A program made the position numbers and the translations under genes. DNA of 64,000 bases, taken from assembly GCA_021186555.1 (NCBI GenBank), contig JAJKFL010000004.1, positions 38,974,351 through 39,038,350 on the forward strand. Direction: 5' to 3'. The notes beneath the pieces were generated by a model that had not been told where the DNA came from, did not search any database, and saw nothing but the letters and a program-made list of their open reading frames with translations. The stretch is from Reticulitermes speratus. Lineage: Eukaryota; Arthropoda; Insecta; Blattodea; Rhinotermitidae. Shown here in pieces: positions 44,905 through 56,415 of this stretch (its first letter is position 1; every line of letters starts with the position of its first letter).

Positions 44905-45140
44905 TAACTCAGTCATTCTCAACCTCGGCGTTAGATGGAGGTCAGTGGTTAGCTTCACGTCCCGGCCGCTTTAACTTCAGAGAAAGGCACCCTGTATCCA
45001 GTGAATAAGGTGCTGTGTGGGTCTCAGAGTTGGTCTGGGCGCTTCGAAGAAGAGATAAATATGTTTACGTTGCCCGGAATCGAACAACGGATCCTCAAAC
45101 ATCCAGTCCGTACAACTGTCACTGTGTCAATTGCGCAGTG
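44905..45140 (-). mobile_element. Diverged SINE family B relic
   Basis: AACCTCGGCGTTAGATGGAG, GTCCCGGCCGCTTTAAC and, at the right, a B-box-like complement (CCCGGAATCGAAC) identify the family; substitutions are numerous. Confidence 0.6.
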
Positions 45141-45208
45141 CAAGTAGGGTAAAGTGGGCAGTTTCATAATTTGCAAGTTTTATTACATATTAATGTTATG
45201 GATCGTAG

Positions 45209-45467
45209 TGGCCGATCTCAGTGGCCGCGCGGTCTAAGGCGTCGGTCTACGGCCGTTCGCTTGCTGGGATTGCGGGTTCGAATCCTGCCGGGGGCATGGA
45301 TGTCTGTTTCTTGTGAGTGTTGTGTGTTGTCAGGTAGAGGTCTGTGCGACGGGCTGATCACTCGTCCAGAGGAGTCCTACCGAGTGTGGTGTGTCTGAGT
45401 GTGATCGTGAAGCGTCGATAATGAGGAGGCCTAGGCACACTAGGGGCTGTTGCGCCGTTGGAAAAAA
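45209..45467 (+). mobile_element. SINE family C inserted at a LINE fragment
   Basis: GGCCGATCTCAGTGGCCGCG head, GGGTTCGAATCC B box and the family C body. ATGGATCGTAG (45198-45208) and ATGGATCTTCGTAG (45468-45481) flank it, a likely target duplication with a 2-base difference. The right copy is also the first LINE sequence of the next feature. Confidence 0.85.
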
Positions 45468-45670
45468 ATGGATCTTCGTAGAAGTGGGATGGGGGGCATG
45501 GACTGGATAGATCTGGCTCAGGATAGGGACAGGTGACGGGCTGTTGTGAATGCGGTAATGAAATTTCGGGTTACATAAAATGTGGGAATTTCTTGTCTAG
45601 CTGAGGACCTGTTAGCTTCTGAAGAAGGACTCTGCTCATGCAGTTAGTTAGTTAGTTAGCCAGCTATTTA
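45468..45670 (+). pseudogene. LINE C-terminal end with (GTTA)n tail
   Basis: The plus frame reads [20 protein letters not shown] then DR, a TGA in place of the usual Trp, [13 protein letters not shown] and a stop. It matches the ends of the 40812 and 49652 copies. The 3' UTR (CTTCTGAAGAAGGACTCTGC) and GTTA repeats follow. Confidence 0.75.
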
Positions 45671-46010
45671 GTTGGTTATTATAAATATTATCAGGATATC
45701 GATTTAAGAAGTAGCACAAATTGAAAAGATGAGAAATGCATACAAAATTTATGATTCGAAGTCTCCAAGGTAAGGATCACCTTTGAGAATTAGATGTAGG
45801 TCTCAGGATAATACCAAACTAGATCTTGTAACAAATGTTGCGAGAGGAGCCGGATTTGTTTAATCTGACCACAATACGACCCAGTGCCAAGACAGTGTGA
45901 ACGTAGTGATGAAAATCCGGGTTCTACAACAGGCGGATATTTTACGACTAGATGAAAAACTATCAGCTTGTAAAGAAGGATTCGTAGAATTAGTTACGGG
46001 TTATGCACAG
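45671..46010 (+). pseudogene. Second, much older LINE 3' relic
   Basis: AACGTAGTGATGAAAATCCG, GACTAGATGAAAAACTATCA and GAAGGATTCGTAGAATTAGT parallel the end and 3' UTR of the previous copy, in the same orientation, with many changes. A tandem old/young arrangement is likely. Confidence 0.5.
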
Positions 46011-46095
46011 GTCCAACATGACTGCTGGGCTGTTTGTGAAAAGCAAATACTGAGGGACGACTAGTGCAAAAAGTTTGAATTGATTTTTTATAATT

Positions 46096-46930
46096 TTAAA
46101 GCCCAGTGGTTACTATATGTACCACCATTTAACATTCAACAATTCTACGTTCTGCCCACACAGTGTATTTATGTGTTTTGTGTGGATCTCAGAACAAACA
46201 GCGATTATTTCACTGTACAACATTAACTGACTGGTTTGTATAACTGAGAGGAGTGTGTTTACTGCGCGGTACGGACTGTTAGTTGTTGTGTGACTCAGAA
46301 CAACACGTATTTACGTAAACATTAACAATTCTACTGGTTTCTGCCGACACGTGTATTTATGTGTTTTTGTGGATCTCAGAACAAACAGCGATTATTTCAC
46401 TGTACAACATTAACTGACTGGTTTGTAACTGAGACGGAGTGTGTTTACTGCGCGGTACGGACTGTATTTATGTGTTTTGTGTGGATCTCAGAACAAACAG
46501 CGATTATTTCACTGTACAGCATTAACTGACTGGTTTGTATAACTGAGACGTAGTGTGTTTACTGCGCGGTACGGACTGTATTTATGTGTTTTGTGTGGAT
46601 CTCAGAACAAACAGCGATTATTTCACTGTACAACATTAACTGACTGGTTTGTATAACTGAGACGGAGTGTGTTTACTGCGCGGTACGGACTGTATTTATG
46701 TGTTTTGTGTGGATCTCAGAACAAACAGCGATTATTTCACTGTACAACATTAACTGACTGGTTTGTATAACTGAGACGGAGTGTGTTTACTGCGCGGTAC
46801 GAACTGTATTTATGTGTTTTGTGTGGATCTCAGAACAAACAGCGATTATTTCACTGTACAACATTAACTGACTGGTTTGTATAACTGAGACGGAGTGTGT
46901 TTACTGCGCGGTACGAACTGAGTCTTTAAA
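46096..46930 (+). mobile_element. Array-bearing element T, copy 1, about 7 units of 114 bp
   Basis: A unique leader (TTTAAAGCCCAGTGGTTACT to GTTCTGCCCACACAGTGTAT) leads into 114-bp units (TTTATGTGTTTTGTGTGGAT...GCGCGGTACGGACTGTA) and a trailer CTGAGTCTTTA. TATAATT flanks it at 46089-46095 and 46931-46937, a possible 7-bp target duplication. After the first unit, part of the leader recurs in altered form (about 46318-46360). No ORF. Nature unknown: a MITE- or Helitron-like carrier of a minisatellite would fit. Confidence 0.75.
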
Positions 46931-47433
46931 TATAATTCAGTCTAATTTCCTCATTTGAAGGAGACGCAGTAATTTAACTTGTTTGAAGATCCGCATTAAC
47001 AATTCTGCGAGCTGCAGCAAAATTAAGCTGTCTTAAAATGTCAAAATTTCGGTATAAATAATTCTAGAATCTCTGCCAATTTACTCAAGTCTGTGTGTAC
47101 GAAAAAGAGCAAGAATTAGGAAGGAAGCAACCGCCCGTTGCCACGCGACGCTTCTATTTTTCATACACACTCTCCCGCATCTCTTAACTTACTTAATTAA
47201 CTGGCCCAGCTTCGGATTGTGTTTCCACTCTAGCCGAGGCTTCGTTTTCTCTCTGTCCCACTAAAGGTGCTATTACTCTACTTGTAAAAAATATTATAAC
47301 CTTCCCTTCCCTCTAAAAAAGGTGATAGCCTCTTCTCATTGATGTAGTGACGTCAGGGTAGTTCTTTGTTTTGTGACCGACACACTCCTATATGCTCCAC
47401 GTGAAGTTACGTTGAGGGAGGAAATGCGAGACG
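46931..47433. other. No gene seen
   Basis: Unique-looking sequence with C/T-rich parts near 47240-47330; nothing coding supported. Confidence 0.5.
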
Positions 47434-48196
47434 TGGCTATTAAATAACGAGACTAGTTACGAAACAGTAATTTATGAATGAAATTATTATACCAACGCAT
47501 TATAGACTTCGAAGCAGTTTCCATCTGAAGCTACCCACCGCCCCATAAGAGCGTTCCACCCCTCAAAGTAGCCGCTGAAGTAATTTTGTGAGGTTTTAAA
47601 GTAACTCTGCAGTCTTGCCATATACGTCACGGAAGCAGCTGAAGGCTTCGGTGGTATTGTTTTTAGTTTCGCTATAAGTTTCTTTGCTCAGTTTCTTATT
47701 AAATATGATAGCGGCAATTTAAAAGAAACAAGGTGTAAAAAATTTTTGTTACTGGAGATTAAGTCAAAATAACAGAGCGTGTTTTGACACACGACATAGG
47801 GAAGCTTCAACCGTATTTACACGTACAGTAGAACCTCGATTATGCGAAATAAAGGGAGCGGACCCGATTTCGGATAAGCAGGATTTCGGATAATTCGGAA
47901 ATTCGGCTTGACGTGATAAGGTTCATTTATTCAGAATCACGTCTTATGTTAATAAAATTTACGGCACAACAAAATGTACGATATTTACAGATACAGTCAG
48001 CACATGTCAACTTTTGTCAGCAAACTGACAGTGAGAGGCTCAGAGGTGTCTCGCGGCAGGCAGTTCTGGGAATCGCGTAAAGATAGGCGCTTTGGATAAC
48101 CAGAGTTTCGGTTAAGCGAAGTTCTTCTGTAGTTACGTTAGTGACAAAAGGTAAATGTCAGGAGCTGAGCAGGAAGTCCCGTTACTTAATAGCCAA
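47434..48196 (-). mobile_element. Mariner relic with nested pogo-like insert
   Basis: The ends are inverted, TGGCTATTAAATAACGAGAC at left and TTGGCTATTAAGTAACGGGA on the complement of the right. On the minus strand near 47500-47600 a frame gives YFSGYFEGWNALMGRW and then SDGNCFEVYN, close to a mariner transposase C-terminus. A fragment GGAAGCTTCAACCGTA near 47801 lies in the N-terminal part. Most of the transposase is missing. The 304-bp insert at 47826 splits it. Confidence 0.65.
47826..48129. mobile_element. Pogo-like MITE nested in mariner relic
   Basis: CAGTAGAACCTCGATTATGC at the left and CAGAAGAACTTCGCTTAACC on the complement of the right, flanked by TA. Inside are further GGATAA/CGGATAA motifs. 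The ends fit pogo/Tigger-type elements. No transposase. Confidence 0.65.
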
Positions 48197-48334
48197 TGAT
48201 GTGTACCTTGCATTCGGAAGTAAAAGCGATCAGCTATACACATCCTTATACAAACGATCCAGTATACAATTTTTCAAAAGTTATCGCGATGCTACAAAGA
48301 GCTCTGTGCAAAACTGATATTGGTTCGTGAATAT

Positions 48335-49130
48335 ATAGATAAATAGACAATATATATATAGAATATAGAATATATAGACAATATATATAGAATATAGAAT
48401 ATATAGATATATAGACAATATAATAGAATATATAAACAATATATATAGAATATAGAATATATAGATATATAGACAATATATATAGAATATATAGACAATA
48501 TATATAGAATATAGAATATAGAATATATAGATATATAGACAATATATATAGAATATAGAATATATAGATATATAGACAATATATATAGAATATATAGACA
48601 ATATATATAGAATATAGAATATATAGATATATAGACAATATATATAGAATATATAGACAATATATAGAATATAGAATATATAGAATATAGAAATATATAT
48701 AGAAATAGAATATATAGATATATAGACAATATATATAGAATATAGAATATATAGATATATAGACAATATATATAGAATATAGAATATATAGATATATAGA
48801 CAATATATATAGAATATAGAATATATAGATATATAGACAATATATATAGAATATAGAATATATAGATATATAGACAATATATATAGAATATAGAATATAT
48901 AGATATATAGACAATATATATAGAATATAGAATATATAGATATATAGACAATATATATAGAATATAGAATATATAGATATATAGACAATATATATAGAAT
49001 ATAGAATATATAGATATATAGACAATATATATATAGAATATATAGTATATATAGACATATATATAGAATATAAGATATATATAGATAATATATAGACAAT
49101 ATATATTAGAATATAAAAATATAAGACAAA
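48335..49130. repeat. AT-rich 37-bp tandem array
   Basis: The unit is AGACAATATATATAGAATAT plus AGAATATATAGATATAT. Regular in 48705-49020, with shortened and scrambled units to the left. All minus frames stay open for over 200 codons because the unit lacks stops on that strand; not a gene. Confidence 0.9.
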
Positions 49131-49227
49131 ATATAAGGGAGAAAATCGTGGTGTGTTTTAGGTCACTACATCAGCAGTTATCTGACAAATCGGCAAATTC
49201 GGTGATTGCCACGGTTAACTTGGTACC

Positions 49228-49614
49228 ATGCTTGCGATGGTCACTGCCTTTACCATTCTTTTTTTGGCTATGATGTTTGCCTTTGTTACCAAGGCTATAG
49301 ATATTCTTGTGGTTAGTTTTCTGCCAGGTTTACCAACGTTACCAATGATCATTTGTTGCTATGTTTTCGCTAAAGCACCAGACGTGTTTCACGCTATGAA
49401 TACTTCCAATCTTGTTTACATTTTAGCAACCTGCTCTGCTTGTTTTGATCCCTGCTGGGACACAGCGGACAGCCATAGCAAACTTGCTGGATGCTCAATT
49501 GTTTCTTCCTCAGGACGTACCTCACAGAAAACACACTCGGTGTCTCTAAGTACGACCGCCATAACGTTAGAGAATTACTGCGGGTCCTTATTCTTAGAGC
49601 GAAGCAAGCGTTAG
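49228..49614 (-). other. Possible old retroelement relic; plus-strand ORF doubtful
   Basis: The plus strand has a 128-codon open frame with a hydrophobic first half (MLAMVTAFTILFLAMMFAFV), but no family that I recognise. The minus strand reads LRDTECVFCEVRPEEETIEH, a Cys-containing, Glu-rich stretch like those seen near the ends of some cockroach repeat proteins. A decayed element on the minus strand is as likely as a plus-strand gene. Confidence 0.25.
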
Positions 49615-49651
49615 TTGCCTCTATCGGCGCCCTGCCATCTGGTGATGCAGT

Positions 49652-50085
49652 AACTAACTAACTAACTAACTAATTAACTAACTAACTAAATAACTAACTA
49701 ACTCCATGTAGCACAGTCCTTCTTGAGAAGCTAACAGGTCGTCAGCTAGTCAAGAAATTCCCCACGTTTTATGGAACGCGAAGGCTCATTACCGCACTCA
49801 CAACAGCCTGCCACCTGTCCCTATCCTGAGCCATATCAATCCAATCCATGCCCCCATCCCACTTCTTGAAGATCCATTTTAATATTATCCTCCCATCTAC
49901 GCCTGGGTCTTCCAAGTGGTCTCCTTCCCTCAGGTCTCCCCACCAAAATCCTGTATGCACCTCTCCCCTCACCCATACGTGCTACATGACCCGCCCACCT
50001 CATTCTTCTTGATTTGATCACCGGAATAATATTTGGTGATGAGTACAGATCATAAAGTTCCTCGTTATGTAGTCTTCTCTAGTGC
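49652..50085 (-). pseudogene. LINE ORF2 C-terminus with (GTTA)n tail, frameshifted
   Basis: The minus strand gives [74 protein letters not shown], then in the next frame [25 protein letters not shown] and a stop at 49769. One frameshift near 49850 is the main damage. Sequence is close to 40812-41395, so both are fairly young. The 3' UTR and GTTA tail (49652-49702) match that copy. Confidence 0.82.
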
Positions 50086-52079
50086 TGCAGGTGTGTTATA
50101 TACTCGAAGCCCAACTGTGTTCTCTGTCTCAGTGCGTAAGCTTGATCACGCACACAGCCGGTAACATTGACACCCACAGTGTGTAATAGAAAGGAGTGCA
50201 GTCTATCAAGTCACTCTACTGGACTGTTCTGATCCTGAGGACAGGAGCAGCAAGCATCTTCGAAAGGTTAGTTACTGTTTGGCAATCTACAGAATGTTGC
50301 AGATGACAAATATTCAAGTAGTTGTTATATACAGTCAAATGTAGAAGATTAATTGGAAGCCTGAAAGTACAGTATAGGGAACAAGACAGGTAATGGACGT
50401 GTAACGTAATATTGAGAAGCGTTCGCGTAACCACTGTTGCCGTGGAAAAGCAATAAATATTATATATTATGAATGTATCTGTATTCTTGCCTTAGTTATC
50501 CAGCATGCAAAGCGCATGCGCAGTATTATATTGTCATCTGTGGCCTGTCTGGCTGTACCATATTTTTTCCACATTATCTCATAAACGGTACGATTTTTGG
50601 AAAAAAGTTATTGAACATAAAATGTGTATTTTGATTTTCTCTACAACTTTTGTCTGAATTATTTCTCATTCTGAGAAAAATTCAGCGAGATATTATCATA
50701 AATGTACATAGGTCTTTATGTAAAGTACCCATTATTCTTGTCAGATTTTAATCAAAATTTAATTTTCTCCATAGATTTTCGAAAAATTCTCAAGCATCAA
50801 ATTTCATGAAGATCTGTACATTGGGAGCCGAGTTGTTCAATGAGGACGGACAGACGGACAGATATGACGAAGCTAATATTCGCTTTTCGTAAATTTGCGA
50901 AAAGCGCCTAAAAACCAGAAACCGTACGAAGAAGAAGTGGGCATGAATTTTGAAGGCATTGACTTTGATAAGTAACAGACTATCTACAGGAACACTGCAG
51001 TTCTAAGAATTGGAAAGAAATAATTTGGACATAGCGACATCACACTTACCCACGTTTAGTTACTTCCTGTAAAGTTTCAAAATATCTCCTTTTTTTTTTC
51101 ATCCAACAGGCAGGACATCCTAGACGTCACACTAAAACTTTGTGTGAGACAGACGCTTTAAAAACGACGCACGTTCTCCTCTGCCATCAGCTTTGAACTA
51201 AAATGTTAACATTGGTTATACCGTAGAACCATTCCCAGCTAATTCTATTATTCACGGTCCATAATTACAGTAACAAAATACAGGCTATTCTACTTTCTCT
51301 CCCTCTACAAGGGATGGTGAAGGGGGCAGAACACCAAAATAGTTAATGGACCAACAAAAGATTAGGTAGGAAAAAAATAAAGCTCGCCGTGTGTCAGCCA
51401 GACGCCTGATATGTATCAGCTAACAAGAGGACTCACTGGGTGAATGGTTTCAGTCATTCCATTTTATACACATATCAGAGCACCCATTTGCTGGTAAATG
51501 CAACACGGTTTAACACCCGTCCACTCAGGGGAACCCCTGATTATATGCGTAAACTGATACCGCAGTCATTGCGTGCAAGCATATAGCATACAAATGTACC
51601 GACGTTTCAAAACCAGCAACTGGATCAAAAGGTCTCAAGAAAGTTGCTTATGATACGAAATTTATTAACTGTGATTGTGTTGTCACCCGGTGCAGTGGTC
51701 CGTACACTGTACACAGATATACAGAAGGACAACAACAATATACATAAGCAGACAGAAACACAAAACAATACAAAAACATAGAGCACACAAAATAGAAGGC
51801 AAGACATACAAAACAAGAAAACAAAAATAAGACGAACAATAATAGACATAAACATAAACATAAAACAGTCATTATTGTACAACAAAGAGCTAAAAGATCA
51901 TAAATCAAATAATTAAAAATAAAAAAATATATATCGCAATGAGTCCTTATACTATACAGTAACACATATACGAGCTACGTAACTATAGATCAGTGACAAT
52001 TACACACATTGCATTAAGATGTTCACTTTACGTCACATTGCTGCACTATTTGTAACATTATGAAGCTGGAGTAAATGCT
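50086..52079. other. No gene seen; possible repeat tail near 50.8 kb
   Basis: AATTTCATGAAGATCTGT (at 50800) followed by GACGGACAGACGGACAGAT (at 50846) resembles the end of a class of arthropod retroposons; the element is not resolved. A purine-rich low-complexity part at 51720-51940 gives long minus frames rich in F, L, V and C, judged non-coding. Confidence 0.45.
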
Positions 52080-52258
52080 GCTTTGGTGAGGAAACCAGGA
52101 AGGAAGAGATTATTTGGAAGACTTAGTAGTGGATGGAAGTGTAAAAATAAAAAATAATTTTAAGGAAATATAATAAGAGGGTGTAGACTGGATCAGTGGC
52201 AAATGTACCTGGACACAGCAATTGACACTATAAATACAGATATTAACATGAGTTACAT
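52080..52258 (+). pseudogene. Old LINE C-terminal relic
   Basis: GAGGAAACCAGGAAGGAAGA, TTTGGAAGACTTAGTAGTGG and GTGTAGACTGGATCAGTGGC parallel the [10 protein letters not shown]...DWI part of the other LINE copies, with many changes and no open frame. Confidence 0.45.
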
Positions 52259-52261
52259 ATA

Positions 52262-54735
52262 AAGACTCAGTCCGTACCGCGCAGTAAACACACTCCGTCT
52301 CAGTTATACAAACCAGTCAGTTAATGTTGTACAGTGAAATAATCGCTGTTTGTTCTGAGATCCACACAAAACACATAAATACAGTCCGTACCGCGCAGTA
52401 AACACACTCCGTCTCAGTTATACAAACCAGTCAGTTAATGTTGTACAGTGAAATAATCGCTGTTTGTTCTGAGATCCACACAAAACACATAAATACAGTC
52501 CGTACCGCGCAGTAAACACACTCCGTCTCAGTTATACAAACCAGTCAGTTAATGTTGTACAGTGAAATAATCGCTGTTTGTTCTGAGATCCACACAAAAC
52601 ACATAAATACAGTCCGTACCGCGCAGTAAACACACTCCGTCTCAGTTATACAAACCAGTCAGTTAATGTTGTACAGTGAAATAATCGCTGTTTGTTCTGA
52701 GATCCACACAAAACACATAAATACAGTCCGTACCGCGCAGTAAACACACTCCGTCTCAGTTATACAAACCAGTCAGTTAATGTTGTACAGTGAAATAATC
52801 GCTGTTTGTTCTGAGATCCACATAAAACACATAAATACAGTCCGTACCGCGCAGTAAACACACTCCGTCTCAGTTATACAAACCAGTCAGTTAATGTTGT
52901 ACAGTGAAATAATCGCTGTTTGTTCTGAGATCCACACAAAACACATAAATACAGTCCGTACCGCGCAGTAAACACACTCCGTCTCAGTTATACAAACCAG
53001 TCAGTTAATGTTGTACAGTGAAATAATCGCTGTTTGTTCTGAGATCCACACAAAACACATAAATACAGTCCGTACCGCGCAGTAAACACACTCCGTCTCA
53101 GTTATACAAACCAGTCAGTTAATGCTGTACAGTGAAATAATCGCTGTTTGTTCTGAGATCCACACAAAACACATAAATACAGTCCGTACCGCGCAGTAAA
53201 CACACTCCGTCTCAGTTATACAAACCAGTCAGTTAATGTTGTACAGTAAAATAATCGCTGTTTGTTCTGAGATCCACACAAAACACATAAATACAGTCCG
53301 TACCGCGCAGTAAACACATTCCGTCTCAGTTATACAAACCAGTCAGTTAATGTTGTACAGTGAAATAATCGCTGTTTGTTCTGAGATCCACACAAAACAC
53401 ATAAATACAGTCCGTACCGCGCAGTAAACACACTCCGTCTCAGTTATACAAACCAGTCAGTCAATGCTGTACAGTGAAATAATCGCTGTTTGTTCTGAGA
53501 TCCACACAAAACACATAAATACAGTCCGTACCGCGCAGTAAACACACTCCGTCTCAGTTATACAAACCAGTCAGTTAATGCTGTACAGTGAAATAATCGC
53601 TGTTTGTTCTGAGATCCACACAAAACACATAAATACAGTCCGTACCGCGCAGTAAACACATTCCGTCTCAGTTATACAAACCAGTCAGTTAATGTTGTAC
53701 AGTGAAATAATCGCTGTTTGTTCTGAGATCCACACAAAACACATAAATACAGTCCGTACCGCGCAGTAAACACACTCCGTCTCAGTTATACAAACCAGTC
53801 AGTCAATGTTGTACAGTGAAATAATCGCTGTTTGTTCTGAGATCCACACAAAACACATAAATACAGTCCGTACCGCGCAGTAAACACACTCCGTCTCAGT
53901 TATACAAACCAGTCAGTCAATGCTGTACAGTGAAATAATCGCTGTTTGTTCTGAGATACACACAAAACACATAAATACAGTCCGTACCGCGCAGTAAACA
54001 CACTCCGTCTCAGTTATACAAACCAGTCAGTTAATGCTGTACAGTGAAATAATCGCTCTTTGTTCTGAGATCCACACAAAACACATAAATACAGTCCGTA
54101 CCGCGCAGTAAACACACTCCGTCTCAGTTATACAAACCAGTCAGTTAATGCTGTACAGTGAAATAATCGCTGTTTGTTCTGAGATCCACACAAAACACAT
54201 AAATACAGTCCGTACCGCGCAGTAAACACACTCCGTCTCAGTTATACAAACCAGTCAGTTAATGCTGTACAGTGAAATAATCGCTGTTTGTTCTGAGATC
54301 CACAGAAAACACATAAATACAGTCCGTACCGCGCAGTAAACACACTCCGTCTCAGTTATACAAACCAGTCAGTTAATGCTGTACAGTGAAATAATCGCTG
54401 TTTGTTCTGAGATCCACAGAAAACACATAAATACAGTCCGTACCGCGCAGTAAACACACTCCGTCTCAGTTATACAAACCAGTCAGTTAATGTTGTACAG
54501 TGAAATAATCGCTGTTTGTTCTGAGATCCACACAAAACACAAATACAGTCCGTACCGCGCAGTAAACACACTCCGTCTCAGTTATACAAACCAGTCAGTT
54601 AATGCTGTACAGTGAAATAATCGCTGTTTGTTCTGAGATCCACACAAAACACATAAATACACTGTGTGGGCAGAACGTAGAATTGTTGAATGTTAAACAT
54701 GGTACATATAGTAACCACTGGGCTTTGAAGGGCTA
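52262..54735 (-). mobile_element. Array-bearing element T, copy 2, about 21 units of 114 bp
   Basis: In the opposite orientation to copy 1. It begins AAAGACTCAGTCCGTACCGC and runs through 114-bp units nearly identical to those of copy 1. It ends with the leader complement (CACTGTGTGGGCAGAACGTA to GTAACCACTGGGCTTTG). Units differ mainly at GTTGTACAG/GCTGTACAG, with the GCTG form concentrated in the right half. Confidence 0.85.
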
Positions 54736-55689
54736 ATTTTTCGCAAAGCTGGGGGAATTGCTCGACTGCCAAATGAACTACTGGCTTTTCAATGTGGGCT
54801 TTGCTCTAAGCAGCTAATTAATTAGGATGCAAGACAAGGATATTGTCTTAATTTATCACCTAAAAATAGGTACAGCGGCACGGTGGATGCTGTAAAATAA
54901 TGCAAAAATTTACACACGATCTCTATAGTTATGTTCCCTGAAAGCTGGCTGTTTTTAAGGGGGCTCGTCGCACATTCGGGGAAAAATATAACTACAATTA
55001 GTTTACAAAATATACCTACCAAATTTCACATAATACACTCTAAACTCGGTAGCAAGACCACTCTCCCAGAGTTCGATTTTTAATTTCTTCTTATTTTATT
55101 TATATTTCGGTTAGTTTAACCTCCTCTTTAATATTATTTTTCACAAATAAAACTAAGACTTACTGTAAAGTCAAGCCTAAAAATTACCTGCCATTTTCCC
55201 CTAGTTACTTTGCTCCTATATCCTCAGACGTTTCGAATTAACAGCATGTGTTCGTAAGAAATAATCCAATTTTCTGATCTATTAAAAGTCTGCAATAAGA
55301 TGTGACGTAACGCCATCTTTGTCCGAAAAGTGGCTGAACGAATGGACGCTCTTTAATTTTCTAGTTCGCTGTGACTGGTTAAGCCACATAAAGAGATCTC
55401 GCGAGGGGCAAACCCTGTATACGGGTCACACCTGCGATGTTGCCCTTTCAATAACCACTAGCAGAACTGAGTTGAAGCAACTTAGGAAGGGATGACAATG
55501 ACAGCCCTAAAAGGGAAGGCCTGGCTAGAAGGGTGACCCTTCATATAAACCTCAGACCAGTCCATAGCGGCTTTGAAGTTCTCTCGGCTGTGAGACACAA
55601 CATTATTCACTTCTGCCTTATTACACTGTATACTTGGCACATCTACATGTTCCAGAAAACCGAGATCTTAGCTTCCTGAATATTTAAAG
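54736..55689. other. No gene seen
   Basis: AT-rich and unique-looking; a 66-codon minus frame (54822-55022) is not supported. Confidence 0.5.
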
Positions 55690-55932
55690 CCTGTGAAAAA
55701 ACTGAAGTAAAGAGAACACTTGGAAAAACCAAGCATAGAAGGAAGAATATTACAAGGGATCTTAAAGAGACAGAGGAAGTCGTCGACTAGAGTAATATAA
55801 GCCAGCAGAAGAAGCGGCTGGCTCTTTTAAACAAGGCCCTGTACTGTCAGTTGTTTATGGAATGCTGCTGAAGTTTTGACCCCCTAAAGACCATTTAGCT
55901 ATTCAAGAAGAACTCTGTTTCTGCTCCATGGA
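55690..55932 (+). pseudogene. Old LINE 3' relic
   Basis: GAGAACACTTGGAAAAACCA, GAAGAATATTACAAGGGATC and GAAGAACTCTGTTTCTGCTC parallel the GRPR...NI(K/L)L region and the 3' UTR of the other copies, directly upstream of a GTTA-type tail. Confidence 0.55.
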
Positions 55933-56415
55933 GGGGTTGGTTGGTTAGTTGGTTGGTTAGTTAGTTAGATGGTTAGTTGGTTGGTTAGTTAGTTGGCTGG
56001 TTAGTTGGTTGGTTAGTTAGTGGTTGGTTAGTTGGTTGGTTAGTTAGTTAGTTGGTTAGTTAGTTGGTTGGTTAGTTGGTTGGTTAGTTAGTTGGTTGGT
56101 TAGTTAGTTGGTTGGTTAGTTGGTTGGTTAGTTAGTTGGTTGGTTAGTTGGTTAGTTAGTTGGTTTAGTTAGTTGGTTGGTTGGTTGGTTGGTTGGTTGG
56201 TTAGTTGGTTGGTTAGTTAGTTGGTTAGTTAGTTGGTTGGTTGGTTAGTTAGTTGGTTGGTTGGTTAGTTAGTTGGTTGGTTGGTTAGTTAGTTGGTTGG
56301 TTAGTTTGTTGGTTAGTGAGTTGGCTGGTTAGTTAGTTGGTTAGTTAGTTGGCTGGTTAGTTAGTTGGTTGGTTAGTTAGTTGGCTGGTTATGTTAGTTG
56401 GTTAGTTAGTTAGTT
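55933..56415 (+). repeat. Expanded (GTTA/GGTT)n LINE tail, about 480 bp
   Basis: Irregular mixture of GGTTGGTTAGTTAGTT words. In the other LINE copies the same tail is only 15-50 bp of GTTA, so this one has expanded about tenfold. Confidence 0.85.

Noticed and set aside
48246..49099. Long Ile/Tyr-rich minus-strand frames that look like membrane proteins
   Set aside because: They are the AT-rich 37-bp array. ATA/TAT codons mimic hydrophobic helices, and several frames are open together.
51625..51965. 86- and 105-codon frames rich in Phe, Leu, Val and Cys on the minus strand, membrane-protein-like
   Set aside because: The plus strand is a low-complexity ACAAAATA tract, whose complement reads as F/L/V/C in two frames at once.
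55933..56415. Telomere-like repeat
   Set aside because: GTTA/GGTT words superficially resemble the insect TTAGG telomere repeat, but the register is wrong and the tract sits at a LINE 3' end.
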